A stretch of DNA of 64,000 bases from Shewanella eurypsychrophilus (GTDB lineage: Bacteria > Pseudomonadota > Gammaproteobacteria > Enterobacterales > Shewanellaceae), in contig NZ_CP045503.2 in NCBI RefSeq assembly GCF_007004545.3, positions 1,334,501-1,398,500 of the forward strand, in the 5' to 3' direction. Positions 50,410 to 60,980 of the stretch are shown here, one piece after another. The notes below the pieces were generated by a model. That model worked only from the letters and a program-made list of their open reading frames with translations, was not told the DNA's origin and ran no database searches. Position numbers and translations under genes: made by a program. How positions within the stretch are numbered: position 1 is the stretch's first letter; every line of letters starts with the position of its first letter.

Positions 50410-51608
50410 TGGGCTTGAAAGAGTTATTTAAGAGTGTAGAGCCACAGTTTGAGAAGGGCGGTAAATTCGAAAAGTTTTATGCCGTTTTCGAAGCTGCTTA
50501 TACGGTTTTCTATACCCCAGGTCACGTAAACAAGGGCGCAACCCATGTTCGCGATAACTTAGACCTGAAACGTATGATGATCATGGTTTGGGCCTGCGTA
50601 TTTCCTGCAATGTTTGTGGGTATGTATAACGTCGGTCTACAAGCACAAGATGCATTAGTTGCGGGTTTTGCCACTCCTGATGTGTGGCAGGTCAGCATGT
50701 TTAGCATGTTTGGCACTGAGTTGAGTGCTCATTCCGGATGGCCAGCGCTAATGTGGTATGGCGCCTGCTTCTTCCTACCTATTTATGCGGTTTCATTTGC
50801 TGTAGGTGGTATCTGGGAAGTTTTGTTTGCCTCGGTACGTGGTCATGAAGTTAACGAAGGTTTCTTTGTTACCTCCATTCTTTTTGCGCTGACACTGCCA
50901 CCTAGCATTCCATTGTGGATGGTTGCACTGGGTATTACCTTTGGTGTGGTTGTAGCGAAAGAGATCTTTGGTGGCACAGGGCGTAACTTCCTCAACCCAG
51001 CACTTGCTGGTCGAGCTTTCCTATTCTTTGCTTATCCTTTGAGTATGTCTGGTGACACCTCTTGGGTTATGGCCGATGGTTACTCTGGTGCAACAGCCTT
51101 GAGTCAAGCGGCACAAGGAACACTAGAATATGGATTTAGCCAGGACTGGTGGGATGCCTTCCTAGGTTTTATTCCTGGTTCTGTGGGTGAAGTTTCGACG
51201 TTGGCACTATTAATCGGTGGCGCCGTCATTGTTTATGCTCGTATCGCTTCATGGCGCATTATTGCCGGTGTGATGGTGGGTATGATTGCTGTATCAATGC
51301 TACTCAATACCATAGGTAGTGATACTAACCCGATGTTTGCTATGCCTTGGTACTGGCACCTTGTTTTAGGTGGTTTTGCCTTCGGTATGATGTTTATGGC
51401 GACAGATCCTGTATCTGCTTCGTTCACTAACTCTGCTAAATGGGCTTACGGCATCTTAATTGGTGCAATGGCAATATTTATCCGTGTCATTAACCCAGCG
51501 TTCCCAGAAGGCATGATGTTGGCCATCTTATTCGCCAACTTGTTTGCTCCACTATTTGACCATTTTGTTGTCCAGGCAAATATCAAGCGGAGGATTGCAC
51601 GTGGCTAG
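50409..51608 (+). CDS. nqrB: Na+-NQR subunit B
   Basis: A 399-residue membrane subunit with about ten helices; carries covalently bound FMN and riboflavin. The FMN-attachment threonine lies in [36 protein letters not shown] is a strongly conserved segment. ApbE, encoded downstream, attaches the FMN. Confidence 0.97.
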   Translation: MGLKELFKSVEPQFEKGGKFEKFYAVFEAAYTVFYTPGHVNKGATHVRDNLDLKRMMIMVWACVFPAMFVGMYNVGLQAQDALVAGFATPDVWQVSMFSMFGTELSAHSGWPALMWYGACFFLPIYAVSFAVGGIWEVLFASVRGHEVNEGFFVTSILFALTLPPSIPLWMVALGITFGVVVAKEIFGGTGRNFLNPALAGRAFLFFAYPLSMSGDTSWVMADGYSGATALSQAAQGTLEYGFSQDWWDAFLGFIPGSVGEVSTLALLIGGAVIVYARIASWRIIAGVMVGMIAVSMLLNTIGSDTNPMFAMPWYWHLVLGGFAFGMMFMATDPVSASFTNSAKWAYGILIGAMAIFIRVINPAFPEGMMLAILFANLFAPLFDHFVVQANIKRRIARG

Positions 51609-52395
51609 TAATAAAGATTCCTTTGGCAGAACCCTCTTTGTGGTGGTTGGCTTATGTTTTATCTGTTCAGTTTTTGTATCGACTGCAGCAGTATTACTAA
51701 GACCCATTCAGATTGAGAATAAACTGCTCGATAAGCAAAAATATATTCTTGAAGCTGCTGGTCTTACTCAAGCTAACGAAGCACCTATGGCGAAAGCTGA
51801 CGTGCTTGAAACATACAATAAGTATGTTGTCGCTAAGCTTGTTGACCTGAAAACAGGTGATTGGGTTGAAGGCGATGCCGACTTATTTGATGCCGATAAG
51901 GCTTCACGTGATGTGGCTAACTCTTTTAAACCTAAAAACGATGTTGCTTCAGTAAAGCGTGTTGCTAATACTGCTGTGGTCTACGTGGTGAATGATGAGC
52001 AAGGTCAGCTTAAGACACTCATCTTGCCCATCAAAGGTTACGGTCTTTGGTCAACCATGTATGCATTCTTAGCCGTTGAGCCTGATATGAATACCATTCA
52101 GAGCTTAGTTTACTACTCGTTCACAGGTTCTGGTGAAACACCGGGTCTAGGTGGTGAAGTTCAAAATCCACAGTGGATGGCGAAGTGGCACGGTAAGCAG
52201 CTCTATGATGCTCAAGGTAACTTGGCAATTAGTGTAACAAAGAACCCTGTCGTTGCAGCATCTGTACATGGTGTTGATGCACTTTCTGGGGCAACTTTGA
52301 CCGGTAACGGTGTTCAAAACTCACTTGAATTTTGGTTAGGTGAGGAAGGCTTTGCTCACTTCATCGAGAAAGTTCGTAATGGAGGACTGAGCTAA
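51601..52395 (+). CDS. nqrC: Na+-NQR subunit C
   Basis: A 264-residue subunit with one N-terminal membrane helix and a periplasmic domain that holds covalent FMN. The attachment threonine is the last Thr of the SGATLT motif in [21 protein letters not shown] at 51601 is chosen because GGAGG lies upstream and [12 protein letters not shown] matches the family; it overlaps the end of nqrB by eight bases. Confidence 0.96.
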   Translation: MASNKDSFGRTLFVVVGLCFICSVFVSTAAVLLRPIQIENKLLDKQKYILEAAGLTQANEAPMAKADVLETYNKYVVAKLVDLKTGDWVEGDADLFDADKASRDVANSFKPKNDVASVKRVANTAVVYVVNDEQGQLKTLILPIKGYGLWSTMYAFLAVEPDMNTIQSLVYYSFTGSGETPGLGGEVQNPQWMAKWHGKQLYDAQGNLAISVTKNPVVAASVHGVDALSGATLTGNGVQNSLEFWLGEEGFAHFIEKVRNGGLS

Positions 52396-53027
52396 TGGCT
52401 AACGCTAAAGAACTTAAGCAGGTTCTATCGGGACCAATTGTTAATAACAACCCGATTGCCTTGCAGGTACTAGGTGTATGTAGTGCACTTGCTGTTACCA
52501 GTAAAATGGAAACTGCATTGGTAATGACCATAGCTTTGACTGCAGTAACTGCATGTTCAAACTTGTTCATCTCTATGCTACGTAACCATATTCCAAGCAG
52601 TGTACGTATCATAGTGCAGATGACCATCATTGCCTCTTTGGTAATTGTGGTTGATCAGGTGCTTCAGGCATATGCCTACGATGTCGCTAAGCAGTTGTCG
52701 GTATTTGTTGGTTTGATTATTACCAACTGTATCGTGATGGGCCGCGCCGAAGCCTATGCAATGAAAACGCCGCCAATGATGAGCTTTATGGATGGTATCG
52801 GTAATGGCTTAGGCTATGGTGCGATTCTATTATCAGTTGGTTTTGTCCGTGAACTCTTTGGTAATGGTTCGTTATTTGGTGTTGAGATCTTAAGCAAGAT
52901 TTCAGACGGTGGCTGGTATCAGCCAAACGGTCTGCTATTGCTACCACCAAGTGCGTTCTTCTTAATCGGTATGTTGATCTGGATCATCCGAACGGTTAAG
53001 CCAGAGCAAGTAGAAGCAAAAGGGTAA
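52395..53027 (+). CDS. nqrD: Na+-NQR subunit D
   Basis: A 210-residue membrane subunit with six helices. [23 protein letters not shown] and [18 protein letters not shown] are conserved; the Cys in TNCIVMG is one of the ligands of the intramembrane Fe centre shared with NqrE. It overlaps nqrC by one base. Confidence 0.97.
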   Translation: MANAKELKQVLSGPIVNNNPIALQVLGVCSALAVTSKMETALVMTIALTAVTACSNLFISMLRNHIPSSVRIIVQMTIIASLVIVVDQVLQAYAYDVAKQLSVFVGLIITNCIVMGRAEAYAMKTPPMMSFMDGIGNGLGYGAILLSVGFVRELFGNGSLFGVEILSKISDGGWYQPNGLLLLPPSAFFLIGMLIWIIRTVKPEQVEAKG

Positions 53028-53032
53028 ACGCG

Positions 53033-53641
53033 ATGGAACATTATATTAGTTTGCTAATTCGCTCTATTTTCATCGAGAACATGGCACTCTCTTTCTTCCT
53101 AGGTATGTGTACATTCCTAGCGGTTTCTAAGAAAGTGACCACGGCGATGGGACTAGGTATTGCTGTTATTGTGGTACTGGCGATTTCAGTCCCCGTTAAC
53201 CAGATCATCTATCAAGGGCTGCTCGCTCCGGGTGCTTTGGCTTGGGCCGGTGCGCCAGAAGCTGATTTGAGCTTTTTGAAGTTCATCACCTTCATTGGTG
53301 TTATCGCAGCGCTTGTACAGATCCTTGAGATGGTGTTGGATAAGTTTTTCCCACCACTTTATAACGCTCTAGGGATTTTCCTACCACTTATCACCGTAAA
53401 CTGTGCAATTTTTGGTGCAGTTTCTTTCATGGTTGAGCGTGACTACAACCTAGTTGAAAGCATGGTGTTTGGTGTGGGTTCTGGAGTGGGCTTTGCGTTA
53501 GCTATCGTCTTGTTAGCTGGTATCCGTGAAAAGCTGAAATATGCTGATGTGCCTGATGGACTGCGTGGCTTAGGTATTACCTTTGTTACTGCGGGTCTTA
53601 TGGCGCTTGGATTCATGTCGTTTTCTGGTGTGTCCCTATAA
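53033..53641 (+). CDS. nqrE: Na+-NQR subunit E
   Basis: A 202-residue membrane subunit with six helices, inverted in topology relative to NqrD. The Cys in [12 protein letters not shown] and that in [11 protein letters not shown] provide the partner ligands of the intramembrane iron centre. It starts five bases after nqrD. Confidence 0.97.
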   Translation: MEHYISLLIRSIFIENMALSFFLGMCTFLAVSKKVTTAMGLGIAVIVVLAISVPVNQIIYQGLLAPGALAWAGAPEADLSFLKFITFIGVIAALVQILEMVLDKFFPPLYNALGIFLPLITVNCAIFGAVSFMVERDYNLVESMVFGVGSGVGFALAIVLLAGIREKLKYADVPDGLRGLGITFVTAGLMALGFMSFSGVSL

Positions 53642-53686
53642 ACGGGACCCATCGGGTTCCTGTTTCGGACTTTTAAGGATAAGTTA

Positions 53687-54934
53687 ATGGATATTCTTAA
53701 ATCTACTCCACTCGAGGTTTACCTTGGTGTGAGTATGTTTACAGCTATCGTCTTAGGTTTGGTACTAATTATTTTGTTCGCCAAATCGAAGCTAGTAAAT
53801 AGCGGTGACATTACAATTGGTATTAATGATGACCCTGAGAAGGGCATCAAGTTACCAGCAGGTGGTAAGTTACTAGGTGCATTAGCAGAGAGCGGTATTT
53901 TCGTATCGTCTGCATGTGGTGGTGGCGGTACTTGTGGTCAGTGTAAAGTACACATTAAATCAGGTGGTGGAGATATTCTCCCTACTGAGCTTGATCATAT
54001 CAGTAAGGGTGAGGCTCGTGAGGGCTGTCGTTTATCTTGTCAGGTAAACGTGAAAACTGATATGGAGATCGAACTAGAAGAAGAGATCTTTGGTGTTAAG
54101 AAGTGGGAATGTACTGTTATCTCTAACGATAACAAAGCCACTTTCATTAAAGAGCTTAAGCTTCAAATACCTGGTGGCGATTCAGTACCTTTCCGTGCTG
54201 GTGGTTACATTCAGATTGAAGCACCAATACATCATGTTAAATATGCAGATTACGATATCCCTGCAGAGTACCGTGGTGACTGGGAGCATTTTGGTTTCTT
54301 CAAGTTAGAGTCTCAAGTTGAAGATGAAACAATCCGTGCATACTCAATGGCGAACTATCCTGAAGAGGCTGGTATCATCATGTTGAACGTACGTATTGCG
54401 ACTCCGCCTCCACGTAACCTCACGCTGCCTTGCGGTAAGATGTCTTCTTACATCTTCAGCTTGAAAGCGGGCGATAAGGTCACTATTTCAGGTCCATTTG
54501 GTGAGTTCTTCGCTAAAGAAACTGATAATGAGATGGTGTTTGTCGGTGGTGGTGCAGGTATGGCGCCTATGCGTTCTCATATCTTCGATCAACTTAAGCG
54601 TCTTAATAGCAAGCGTAAGATTAGCTTCTGGTATGGTGCGCGCTCTAAGCGTGAAATGTTCTATGTTGAAGATTTCGACGGCCTTGCGGCTGATAATGAA
54701 AACTTTGATTGGCACGTTGCACTATCAGATCCTCAGCCAGAGGATAACTGGGATGGTAAGACAGGCTTTATTCATAATGTACTTTATGAAAGCTACTTAC
54801 GTGACCACGATGCACCGGAAGATTGTGAGTTCTATATGTGTGGCCCTCCAATGATGAACGCTGCCGTTATCGGTATGCTAAAAGATCTTGGTGTCGAAGA
54901 TGAAAACATCCTTCTGGATGACTTCGGTGGCTAA
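53687..54934 (+). CDS. nqrF: Na+-NQR subunit F
   Basis: The 415-residue electron-input subunit. One N-terminal membrane helix (residues 11-31), then a ferredoxin-like 2Fe-2S domain with Cys77, Cys83 and Cys86 in [11 protein letters not shown] and a fourth Cys in GCRLSCQ. The FAD/NADH reductase domain follows, with RAYSMANYP (FAD), [16 protein letters not shown] (NADH) and [13 protein letters not shown]. It is the last structural gene of the operon. Confidence 0.97.
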   Translation: MDILKSTPLEVYLGVSMFTAIVLGLVLIILFAKSKLVNSGDITIGINDDPEKGIKLPAGGKLLGALAESGIFVSSACGGGGTCGQCKVHIKSGGGDILPTELDHISKGEAREGCRLSCQVNVKTDMEIELEEEIFGVKKWECTVISNDNKATFIKELKLQIPGGDSVPFRAGGYIQIEAPIHHVKYADYDIPAEYRGDWEHFGFFKLESQVEDETIRAYSMANYPEEAGIIMLNVRIATPPPRNLTLPCGKMSSYIFSLKAGDKVTISGPFGEFFAKETDNEMVFVGGGAGMAPMRSHIFDQLKRLNSKRKISFWYGARSKREMFYVEDFDGLAADNENFDWHVALSDPQPEDNWDGKTGFIHNVLYESYLRDHDAPEDCEFYMCGPPMMNAAVIGMLKDLGVEDENILLDDFGG

Positions 54935-54998
54935 TCACACCTAATACCATTTGGTATTAAACGCTTTAATCTTTCGATAGTTATCATTCGAGTTTGAA

Positions 54999-55030
54999 AT
55001 AGAAAGTGAGGACTTTTCCTCACTTTCTAT
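54999..55030 (+). terminator. Strong hairpin after nqrF
   Basis: A perfect 14-bp stem (ATAGAAAGTGAGGA / TCCTCACTTTCTAT) with a CTTT loop. The following bases are A/T-rich but not a clean T-run. It could partly separate apbE from the nqr operon. Confidence 0.7.
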
Positions 55031-55084
55031 ATATCAAATGTCGGGTAGATCATAAGTTTTATAGTGATAAGGATTTAGGTCAAC

Positions 55085-56101
55085 ATGAAAAAGACCTTAG
55101 TAAACTGGTTAGCCCTTGTATGGCTAGCCTTTTTCGTTTCTGGGTGTAGCCAACCGGCACCAATTATTTCGCTTTCTGGTAACACTATGGGGACAACGTA
55201 TCACATCAAAGTGGTACCGAGTGCCAAGTTACCAGAGGCTAATCTACTGCAAGCTGAAATCGATATAGCACTTGAAAAGGTCAACGATCAGATGTCGACC
55301 TATCGTCCTGATTCTGAGCTGTCACGCTTTAATTCCATGGGCCATGAAGAGACCATTACCGTCTCGAAAGACACGGCTTTTGTTATTGCTGAGGGGATCC
55401 ACCTCTATGAAGTGACTGGCGGTGCGCTGGATATCACCCTAGGGCCTTTAGTGAATTTATGGGGCTTTGGGCCGGATAAGCGTCCAACTGAATTGCCGAG
55501 TGAAGATGTTATTGCTGCGGCTAAAGCCAAAACAGGAATTGAATTTCTGCATCTTGATGGCATGAAATTGAGCAAGACGAACCCTGATCTTTACGTTGAC
55601 CTTTCATCTATTGCCAAAGGTTTCGGCGTTGACATGGTAGCGAGTATATTGGATAAATACCATGTGTCTGGCTATTTGGTTGAAATCGGTGGTGAGCTCA
55701 GTGTCTATGGAAACAAGATGGATGATTCGCCTTGGCGCGTCGCTATCGAGCAGCCAGATGTTGACGACCGGGAAATTCAGCTAGTATTTGCCCCTGGAGA
55801 CAACGCGATTGCGACTTCAGGTGATTACCGTAATTATTATGAAGAAGATGGTAGACAGTTCTCGCACCTTATCGATCCAAGAGATGGCTACCCGATCGAT
55901 CACCGCTTAGCATCCGTGACCGTGCTTCATAAGCAGTCCATGGTGGCCGATGGCTATGCAACAGCCATGATGGTGTTAGGAACAGAGAAGTCTTTAGCGC
56001 TCGCTAAGCAGGAAAACTTGGCCATTATGTTGATCGAAAAGCAAGATGATGGTTTTAACGTTTTCTATAGTGATGCATTTAAACCTTATGTTAATCAGTA
56101 A
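55085..56101 (+). CDS. apbE: FAD:protein FMN transferase ApbE
   Basis: A 338-residue periplasmic lipoprotein (lipobox VSGC at about residue 21) that links FMN to threonine in NqrB, NqrC and related proteins. MSTYRPDSELSRFN, YLVEIGGELSVYG and ADGYATAMMVLG are the family motifs; the metal-binding Asp is in the last. Its place after nqrF matches its target. Confidence 0.95.
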   Translation: MKKTLVNWLALVWLAFFVSGCSQPAPIISLSGNTMGTTYHIKVVPSAKLPEANLLQAEIDIALEKVNDQMSTYRPDSELSRFNSMGHEETITVSKDTAFVIAEGIHLYEVTGGALDITLGPLVNLWGFGPDKRPTELPSEDVIAAAKAKTGIEFLHLDGMKLSKTNPDLYVDLSSIAKGFGVDMVASILDKYHVSGYLVEIGGELSVYGNKMDDSPWRVAIEQPDVDDREIQLVFAPGDNAIATSGDYRNYYEEDGRQFSHLIDPRDGYPIDHRLASVTVLHKQSMVADGYATAMMVLGTEKSLALAKQENLAIMLIEKQDDGFNVFYSDAFKPYVNQ

Positions 56102-56227
56102 ACTGTTACATCTGCAGGTTTAGGTTTAAAGACTATTGCAGGCGTGAGATCAGATCTCGATTTATACCCTTAGGTTTGACAAGGGATCTGATGATATAAT
56201 CGCCTCACTGTACAGTTGGAGTATATG

Positions 56228-56452
56228 ATGAGTACATTTATTGCGGCATTTGTGGTTTTATTGCTGTTCTTCCTTTTTATGTCAGTTGGCTACTTGGTTA
56301 AGCGTACAGCTGTTGCCGGAAGTTGTGGCGGCTTAGGTGCCCTAGGTATCGATAAGGCGTGTGATTGCGATGATCCTTGTGACAACCGTAAAGCCAAAAT
56401 GGCAGCGGAAGAGGAGCGAAGAGAGAAGCTCACTAAAGATCGCATTATTTAG
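56228..56452 (+). CDS. nqrM: Na+-NQR maturation protein NqrM
   Basis: A 74-residue small membrane protein with one N-terminal helix (about residues 3-22) and four conserved cysteines (GSCGG, then KACDCDDPCDN). NqrM is needed for Na+-NQR assembly, probably delivering iron to the NqrD/NqrE centre. I chose the second ATG of ATGATG because GGAG is six bases from it. It is followed by a terminator. Confidence 0.93.
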   Translation: MSTFIAAFVVLLLFFLFMSVGYLVKRTAVAGSCGGLGALGIDKACDCDDPCDNRKAKMAAEEERREKLTKDRII

Positions 56453-56483
56453 TTATTAGTTCTGCGGCTAATAAGCTACACAT

Positions 56484-56514
56484 AAAAGGTACTTATAAAA
56501 TAGTACCTTTTTTT
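56484..56514 (+). terminator. Terminator after nqrM
   Basis: Stem AAAAGGTACT / AGTACCTTTT with an eight-base loop and seven T in the U-tract. Confidence 0.9.
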
Positions 56515-56588
56515 ATGCCTGTATTTCTGTCTTTGTCATTTTGACTATACTTCGACTATCTTCTTCTCAAATAGAGTATGGATATTCA

Positions 56589-57599
56589 ATGAGATCTGAA
56601 CTCGAAGTGATACTAGACTCACTTGTACAACTGACAGAGCAGCGCCAATTAGAATCTCTGGCTCAAAGCCTCATCTCCACCGTTGAACAGTTTATTCAAC
56701 CGATAGATACTAAAATTTTCGACATACAAATATCTCATAGTGCACTCGAAGAGATCGTTTTACCCGACGAATTTTCCAGCCATGTGTCTAATAATATTGA
56801 GCAGGGCGATCATGATATTCTCATTGAGCAAGGTTCTGCGTGTTTTGTAAAATGTATAAGCTCTCTTTCAGCTTGTTATTCGAAAGATATCATTCCTGCT
56901 CAGATAGCTATCCCTATTACGTTAAATGGTTGTGCGGTAAAGGTGTTGTGGGTCAAAGCTGGCCAACTTACCGAGCTGAATATTAATTTGCTCAAGGGTT
57001 TTGCTAAAGTCTACGAAAATTTTCTGACAATCGTTATCGAGTGTGAAACCGATGAGTTGACAGGTTTGCTCAACCGCAAGGCGTTTGAGCGCAGGTTGAA
57101 GCTTGCCGACTCCAACGTTATTCAGCTTGTTCGGGAAAAGCCAGAGACAATAGAGCGTCACTGGCTATGTATATTTGATATCGATAAATTTAAGCAAATT
57201 AATGATACTTTTGGTCATCTCTATGGGGATGAGATTTTATTGGATCTGGTTAAGGTGATGAATTGTGTTTTCAGTCGCCATGACGCTATGTTCCGTTTTG
57301 GTGGTGATGAGTTTGTGCTACTGCTTGCACCATGCACTAAGCAGAAAATGTTCGAACAATGCCAAGCGTTCCAATCTCAGTTATCTCAGTTTCATGGGCG
57401 AAAATTGAACGTCACGGTTTCAATGGGGGTGACGCCAGTGACCTCAGGTGAGCAGGCCAGTAGTCTGTTGGTTAAAGCCGATCAGGCGCTGTATCATATT
57501 AAAGAGACTGGCCGAAATCGAGTCGAAGTCTATGAAGACTTACTGTCTCAAGGTCACCTGTCTGAAAATAAATTCGATGACGATATCGAAATATTTTAG
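56589..57599 (+). CDS. GGDEF-domain diguanylate cyclase (soluble)
   Basis: A 336-residue cytoplasmic protein. Residues 1-165 are an uncharacterised helical/GAF-like sensory part; residues 170-330 are a GGDEF domain with DELTGLLNRKAFERRL, FDIDKFKQINDTFGH and the active-site loop FRFGGDEF. The usual inhibitory RxxD five residues before it is SRHD here, so product inhibition is probably absent, unlike the GGDEF protein at 15460. I chose ATG at 56589; a TTG 16 codons upstream is open. The stimulus is unknown. Confidence 0.9.
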   Translation: MRSELEVILDSLVQLTEQRQLESLAQSLISTVEQFIQPIDTKIFDIQISHSALEEIVLPDEFSSHVSNNIEQGDHDILIEQGSACFVKCISSLSACYSKDIIPAQIAIPITLNGCAVKVLWVKAGQLTELNINLLKGFAKVYENFLTIVIECETDELTGLLNRKAFERRLKLADSNVIQLVREKPETIERHWLCIFDIDKFKQINDTFGHLYGDEILLDLVKVMNCVFSRHDAMFRFGGDEFVLLLAPCTKQKMFEQCQAFQSQLSQFHGRKLNVTVSMGVTPVTSGEQASSLLVKADQALYHIKETGRNRVEVYEDLLSQGHLSENKFDDDIEIF

Positions 57600-57613
57600 T
57601 TTTCCCAATAAAA

Positions 57614-57660
57614 CCTTTCAACAACTCCTTTCAACAACTCCTTTCAACAACTCCTTTCAA
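57614..57660 (+). repeat. 13-bp tandem repeat after the GGDEF gene
   Basis: CCTTTCAACAACT is present three times without error plus eight bases of a fourth copy. It begins 14 bp past the stop codon. No hairpin or coding role is evident. Confidence 0.95.
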
Positions 57661-57778
57661 TGCACTACTTTCAGCTCAAATCAAAACCAGAATAGAAATG
57701 ACAAAGGTTATCATTTGTATCGCCTTGAAATATAACGATAATTTGTAATCTGTTCGATTTTGTATTAGTCTCTCAAAA

Positions 57779-57792
57779 TTGATTTAGATCAA
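57779..57792 (+). promoter_or_regulatory. FNR/EtrA-type site upstream of bfr
   Basis: TTGATTTAGATCAA is a perfect match to the FNR consensus TTGAT-N4-ATCAA, 24 bp before the first bacterioferritin start. So close to the start, it may sit at or downstream of the promoter and act as a repressor site, or serve CRP. Oxygen control of iron storage would be sensible in Shewanella. Confidence 0.6.
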
Positions 57793-57816
57793 TGTTATCA
57801 ATTAAAGGACGATGCG

Positions 57817-58287
57817 ATGAAAGGTCAACCTAAGGTACTTGCCCAACTTAACAAGATACTTACCTTCGAATTAACTGCGATAAACCAATACTTCCTCCAT
57901 GCCCGTATGTTTAAACACTGGGGCCTGGATAAGCTAGATAGCAAAGCCTATAAGAAGTCTATTCAAGATATGAAGCACGCCGATAAGCTCATTGAGCGGG
58001 TGTTATTTCTAGAAGGCTTACCTAATTTACAACAGCTAGAAAAGCTGAGAATTGGTGAGCACAGTGAAGAGATGCTGTCTTGTGACAAGGTGATGGTGAC
58101 TGAGCAGATTTCAGCGCTAAGGTCTGCGATTGCTATATGCGAATCAGAGCAGGATTACGTCAGTCGTGACATGCTTGATGGCTTACTTGAAGATGAAGAA
58201 GAGCATTTAGATTGGCTGGAATCCCAGCAAGAGCTTATTAGTTTAACTGGAATTCAAAACTACCTTCAGTCACAGATGGATAAATAG
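57817..58287 (+). CDS. bfr: Bacterioferritin, haem-binding subunit
   Basis: A 156-residue four-helix ferritin. Met52 (IQDMKHADKLIE), the axial haem ligand of E. coli Bfr, is kept, but ferroxidase residue Glu51 is Asp and Glu94 is Val; Glu18, His54, Glu127 and His130 remain. It therefore seems to bind haem but to have a weakened ferroxidase centre. AAAGGA lies upstream of the start. The adjacent gene encodes the complementary subunit. Confidence 0.94.
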   Translation: MKGQPKVLAQLNKILTFELTAINQYFLHARMFKHWGLDKLDSKAYKKSIQDMKHADKLIERVLFLEGLPNLQQLEKLRIGEHSEEMLSCDKVMVTEQISALRSAIAICESEQDYVSRDMLDGLLEDEEEHLDWLESQQELISLTGIQNYLQSQMDK

Positions 58288-58296
58288 GATATTAAG

Positions 58297-58764
58297 ATGA
58301 AAGGCAATCAAGAAGTTATCGATACACTTAATCAGCTGTTGACCGGAGAGTTATCAGCAATGGATCAGTATTTTGTTCATGGGCTGATGTACGAAGACTG
58401 GGGGCTTAATGAGCTTCATACTCGTATTTCGCATGAGTCTGATGATGAGAGAGTTCATGCCGGTAAATTAGTACAACGTATCCTTTTCTTAGAAGGTACC
58501 CCAGATGTTGCTAGTCGTGAGCCACTTAATATAGGTAAAAATACTCAAGAGATGCTAAAAAATGATCTTGATTATGAATATCAAGTGGCCGACAACTTGC
58601 GCAAAGCGATTGCGCTATGCGAAGTGAAGCAAGATTACCAAACACGCGAAATCTTAGAAGTCTTGCTTGAAGAAACTGAGTCTGATCATATGTATTGGTT
58701 AGAGAAGCAGTTGGGCTTGATTGACAGAGTTGGCTTACAAAACTACTTACAGTCACAGATGTAA
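58297..58764 (+). CDS. bfr: Bacterioferritin, ferroxidase subunit
   Basis: A 155-residue ferritin nine bases after the first. Ferroxidase ligands Glu18, Glu51, His54, Glu94 and the later ExxH (Glu128/His131, one residue shifted) are all present, but the haem ligand Met52 is Arg (DERVHAGKLVQR). This subunit should oxidise iron but not bind haem, so the two probably form a mixed 24-mer, as proposed for paired bacterioferritins in other bacteria. Confidence 0.94.
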   Translation: MKGNQEVIDTLNQLLTGELSAMDQYFVHGLMYEDWGLNELHTRISHESDDERVHAGKLVQRILFLEGTPDVASREPLNIGKNTQEMLKNDLDYEYQVADNLRKAIALCEVKQDYQTREILEVLLEETESDHMYWLEKQLGLIDRVGLQNYLQSQM

Positions 58765-58800
58765 TTAGTATTAACAATACCATCTCGTATAAGAATAGAA

Positions 58801-58832
58801 TCAAATGCTGAAATACGTGATTCAGCATTTGA
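58801..58832 (+). terminator. Hairpin after the bacterioferritin genes
   Basis: A perfect 12-bp stem TCAAATGCTGAA / TTCAGCATTTGA with an eight-base loop, followed by a modest T-rich stretch (GTTAGTTT). Confidence 0.7.
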
Positions 58833-58979
58833 GTTAGTTTATTACTTCTCTTTTTTGTCACTCTTCTTTTACAAATCAGAAAACACTTTTCACTAAATAT
58901 TTTCTGATAATTATTCATTGTTAATCAAGTTCTGATAGATTAATAAGTTAATAATAAAAATAAAAGAAAGGTACCCTTC

Positions 58980-60980
58980 ATGAAGCAGCTAAAAAGCTCA
59001 CTTAGCCTGCAGTTAGTCTTTGCCATTGTCGGCGCTTTAGCCATTTTATTCGCTGTGGTTTCTGCTTTTTTAGTCAGTGGCGAAAGTGATAGAACTCGCA
59101 AACAAATAGATGCAGATCTCTCTGCACTTGTTCAGCTAAAGTCCAATGAAGTCACCAATTATTTTGTTGCAAAAGCTAAGGTGATTGATGCTGTTTTTTC
59201 TTCTCCGCAGGTCTTAGATTGGTTTAGTCAGTACGATACCCGTCTCAGTAATTTAGATCATGACACCCAATATCAGCGGGTGATCCAGTACTTCAAACAT
59301 TTCTCAAAGACAGACAGTGATATCAAGTCGGTGTTCTTCGGCTCGGCGAATACTTTCGAGTACTTCGATCTTAATGGTCGATACAATGATGCAGATTACT
59401 ATACAAACAAGCGTCCCTGGTGGCAGGAGGGCATTAATAAAAATGGTATGTATGTGACTGACCCTGCTGTTGACGCTAATGATGGTTCAATCTCTGCCAC
59501 GGTTAAGTCTGTGATAAATAATGCTAATGGTGAATTTATTGGCATCGGTGGTATGGATATCTTAATTGATACCATAGGCACTGAGCTGTTAGCATCAATG
59601 AAGTACCAGGGTCAAGGTCAAGCATTCTTGGTCACGCAAAGTGGTCAACTGGTTTATTTTCCAGGATTTACTGAGCAATTTCAGCCAGGCTCACAAGCCG
59701 GTAAAGCAGACAGTTATTTTAATGATACGCAAGGCTTTGCTCAGTTGAGTCGTGTTATGAATGGCAATAATCAAGGAGTAGCGGAAGTCACCTTTAAAGG
59801 TGTTAAACAGAGGGTAAGCTATATCAGTGTTGGCGGTAATTTCCCCCAGCAACAATGGCACCTTGCATTTATGTTACCCAATGATGTGATCGAAGCGCCG
59901 GTTAACGAGGCGATGATGAATGCGACTCTGCTGGCAACTATGATCATGTTATTGGTTGGGGCTACGGTTTGGATGATGCTGTTACCTTTTAGACGTCAAA
60001 TAAATCGTTTACTCGAAGCCATGGAAGATATTGCTCAAGGAGACAGCGATCTCTCTAAGCGAATTCATATGGACCGAGATGATGAGCTGGGTAAACTTGG
60101 GGACGCCTTTAACCGTTTTGCAGCTAAAGTTCAGGGGATGCTTGAGCAAACCCGTGAGCTGACACAAAGGGTCAACTCCGGTGTTAACGGCGCTGTTTCT
60201 ATTTGTGATAAGGCCTTACATTCGGTGTCGCAACAAAAGCAGGAGATCTCCAGTGTTGCTACAGCAGCGACTGAAATGGCACATACTTCCCAGGAGATGG
60301 CCAATAGTGCCCAACGTGCCAGTGATTTTGCTGAGAAAGCGCAACAGGAATCACAAGAAGGGATGGATATTGTTGCCAAGGCAACAGATGGTATGCAGTC
60401 ACTGTCGACTCAAGTTATTGAAGCGGCTAAGGTCGTTCGCCATCTGAGAACCAGCTCTGAGCAGATTGGTGAAGTACTCAGTGTGATCCGTGGAATTGCA
60501 GAGCAAACTAACCTGTTAGCGCTTAATGCCGCTATCGAGGCGGCTCGGGCCGGTGAGCAAGGACGAGGCTTTGCTGTGGTGGCTGATGAAGTGAGAACGC
60601 TTGCTTCACGCACTCAAGATTCTACCGCGAACATTCAGGAAATAATTCAAACTCTGCAACAAAATGCCCTTCAAGCTGAGCAAGTTATGGAGGAAGGAGT
60701 CAATCAGGCTAATGCGGGCCAAGAGCTTACCATTCAAGTGGAAACTGCCCTGACAAGTATTACCGGTGCTATTTCGGCTATTCAACAGCAAACGATTGAA
60801 ATTACCTCGGCTATTGGCCAGCAAGCAGTTGTCGCTGAAGAGATTGCCTGTAATGTAGAGAATGTACGTGGCTTGTCTGATGACTCACTAGCATCTAGTG
60901 AAGCACTATCGAGTAGTCTGACCGAGTTTCAACAGGTTACTGAAGCACTTTCAAAAAATATTCAGCAGTTTAAGGTCTAA
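58980..60980 (+). CDS. Methyl-accepting chemotaxis protein with Cache sensor
   Basis: A 666-residue chemoreceptor. Membrane helix 1 is at about residues 10-30; a periplasmic Cache-type sensor follows ([22 protein letters not shown], then [12 protein letters not shown]); membrane helix 2 is at about 318-337; HAMP at about 340-392. The signalling domain contains the hairpin tip [20 protein letters not shown] followed by [14 protein letters not shown]. No CheB/CheR-binding pentapeptide is seen at the C-terminus. Ligand unknown; WW-type dCache motifs often bind amino acids. The stop lies in a 7-bp repeat. Confidence 0.95.
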   Translation: MKQLKSSLSLQLVFAIVGALAILFAVVSAFLVSGESDRTRKQIDADLSALVQLKSNEVTNYFVAKAKVIDAVFSSPQVLDWFSQYDTRLSNLDHDTQYQRVIQYFKHFSKTDSDIKSVFFGSANTFEYFDLNGRYNDADYYTNKRPWWQEGINKNGMYVTDPAVDANDGSISATVKSVINNANGEFIGIGGMDILIDTIGTELLASMKYQGQGQAFLVTQSGQLVYFPGFTEQFQPGSQAGKADSYFNDTQGFAQLSRVMNGNNQGVAEVTFKGVKQRVSYISVGGNFPQQQWHLAFMLPNDVIEAPVNEAMMNATLLATMIMLLVGATVWMMLLPFRRQINRLLEAMEDIAQGDSDLSKRIHMDRDDELGKLGDAFNRFAAKVQGMLEQTRELTQRVNSGVNGAVSICDKALHSVSQQKQEISSVATAATEMAHTSQEMANSAQRASDFAEKAQQESQEGMDIVAKATDGMQSLSTQVIEAAKVVRHLRTSSEQIGEVLSVIRGIAEQTNLLALNAAIEAARAGEQGRGFAVVADEVRTLASRTQDSTANIQEIIQTLQQNALQAEQVMEEGVNQANAGQELTIQVETALTSITGAISAIQQQTIEITSAIGQQAVVAEEIACNVENVRGLSDDSLASSEALSSSLTEFQQVTEALSKNIQQFKV

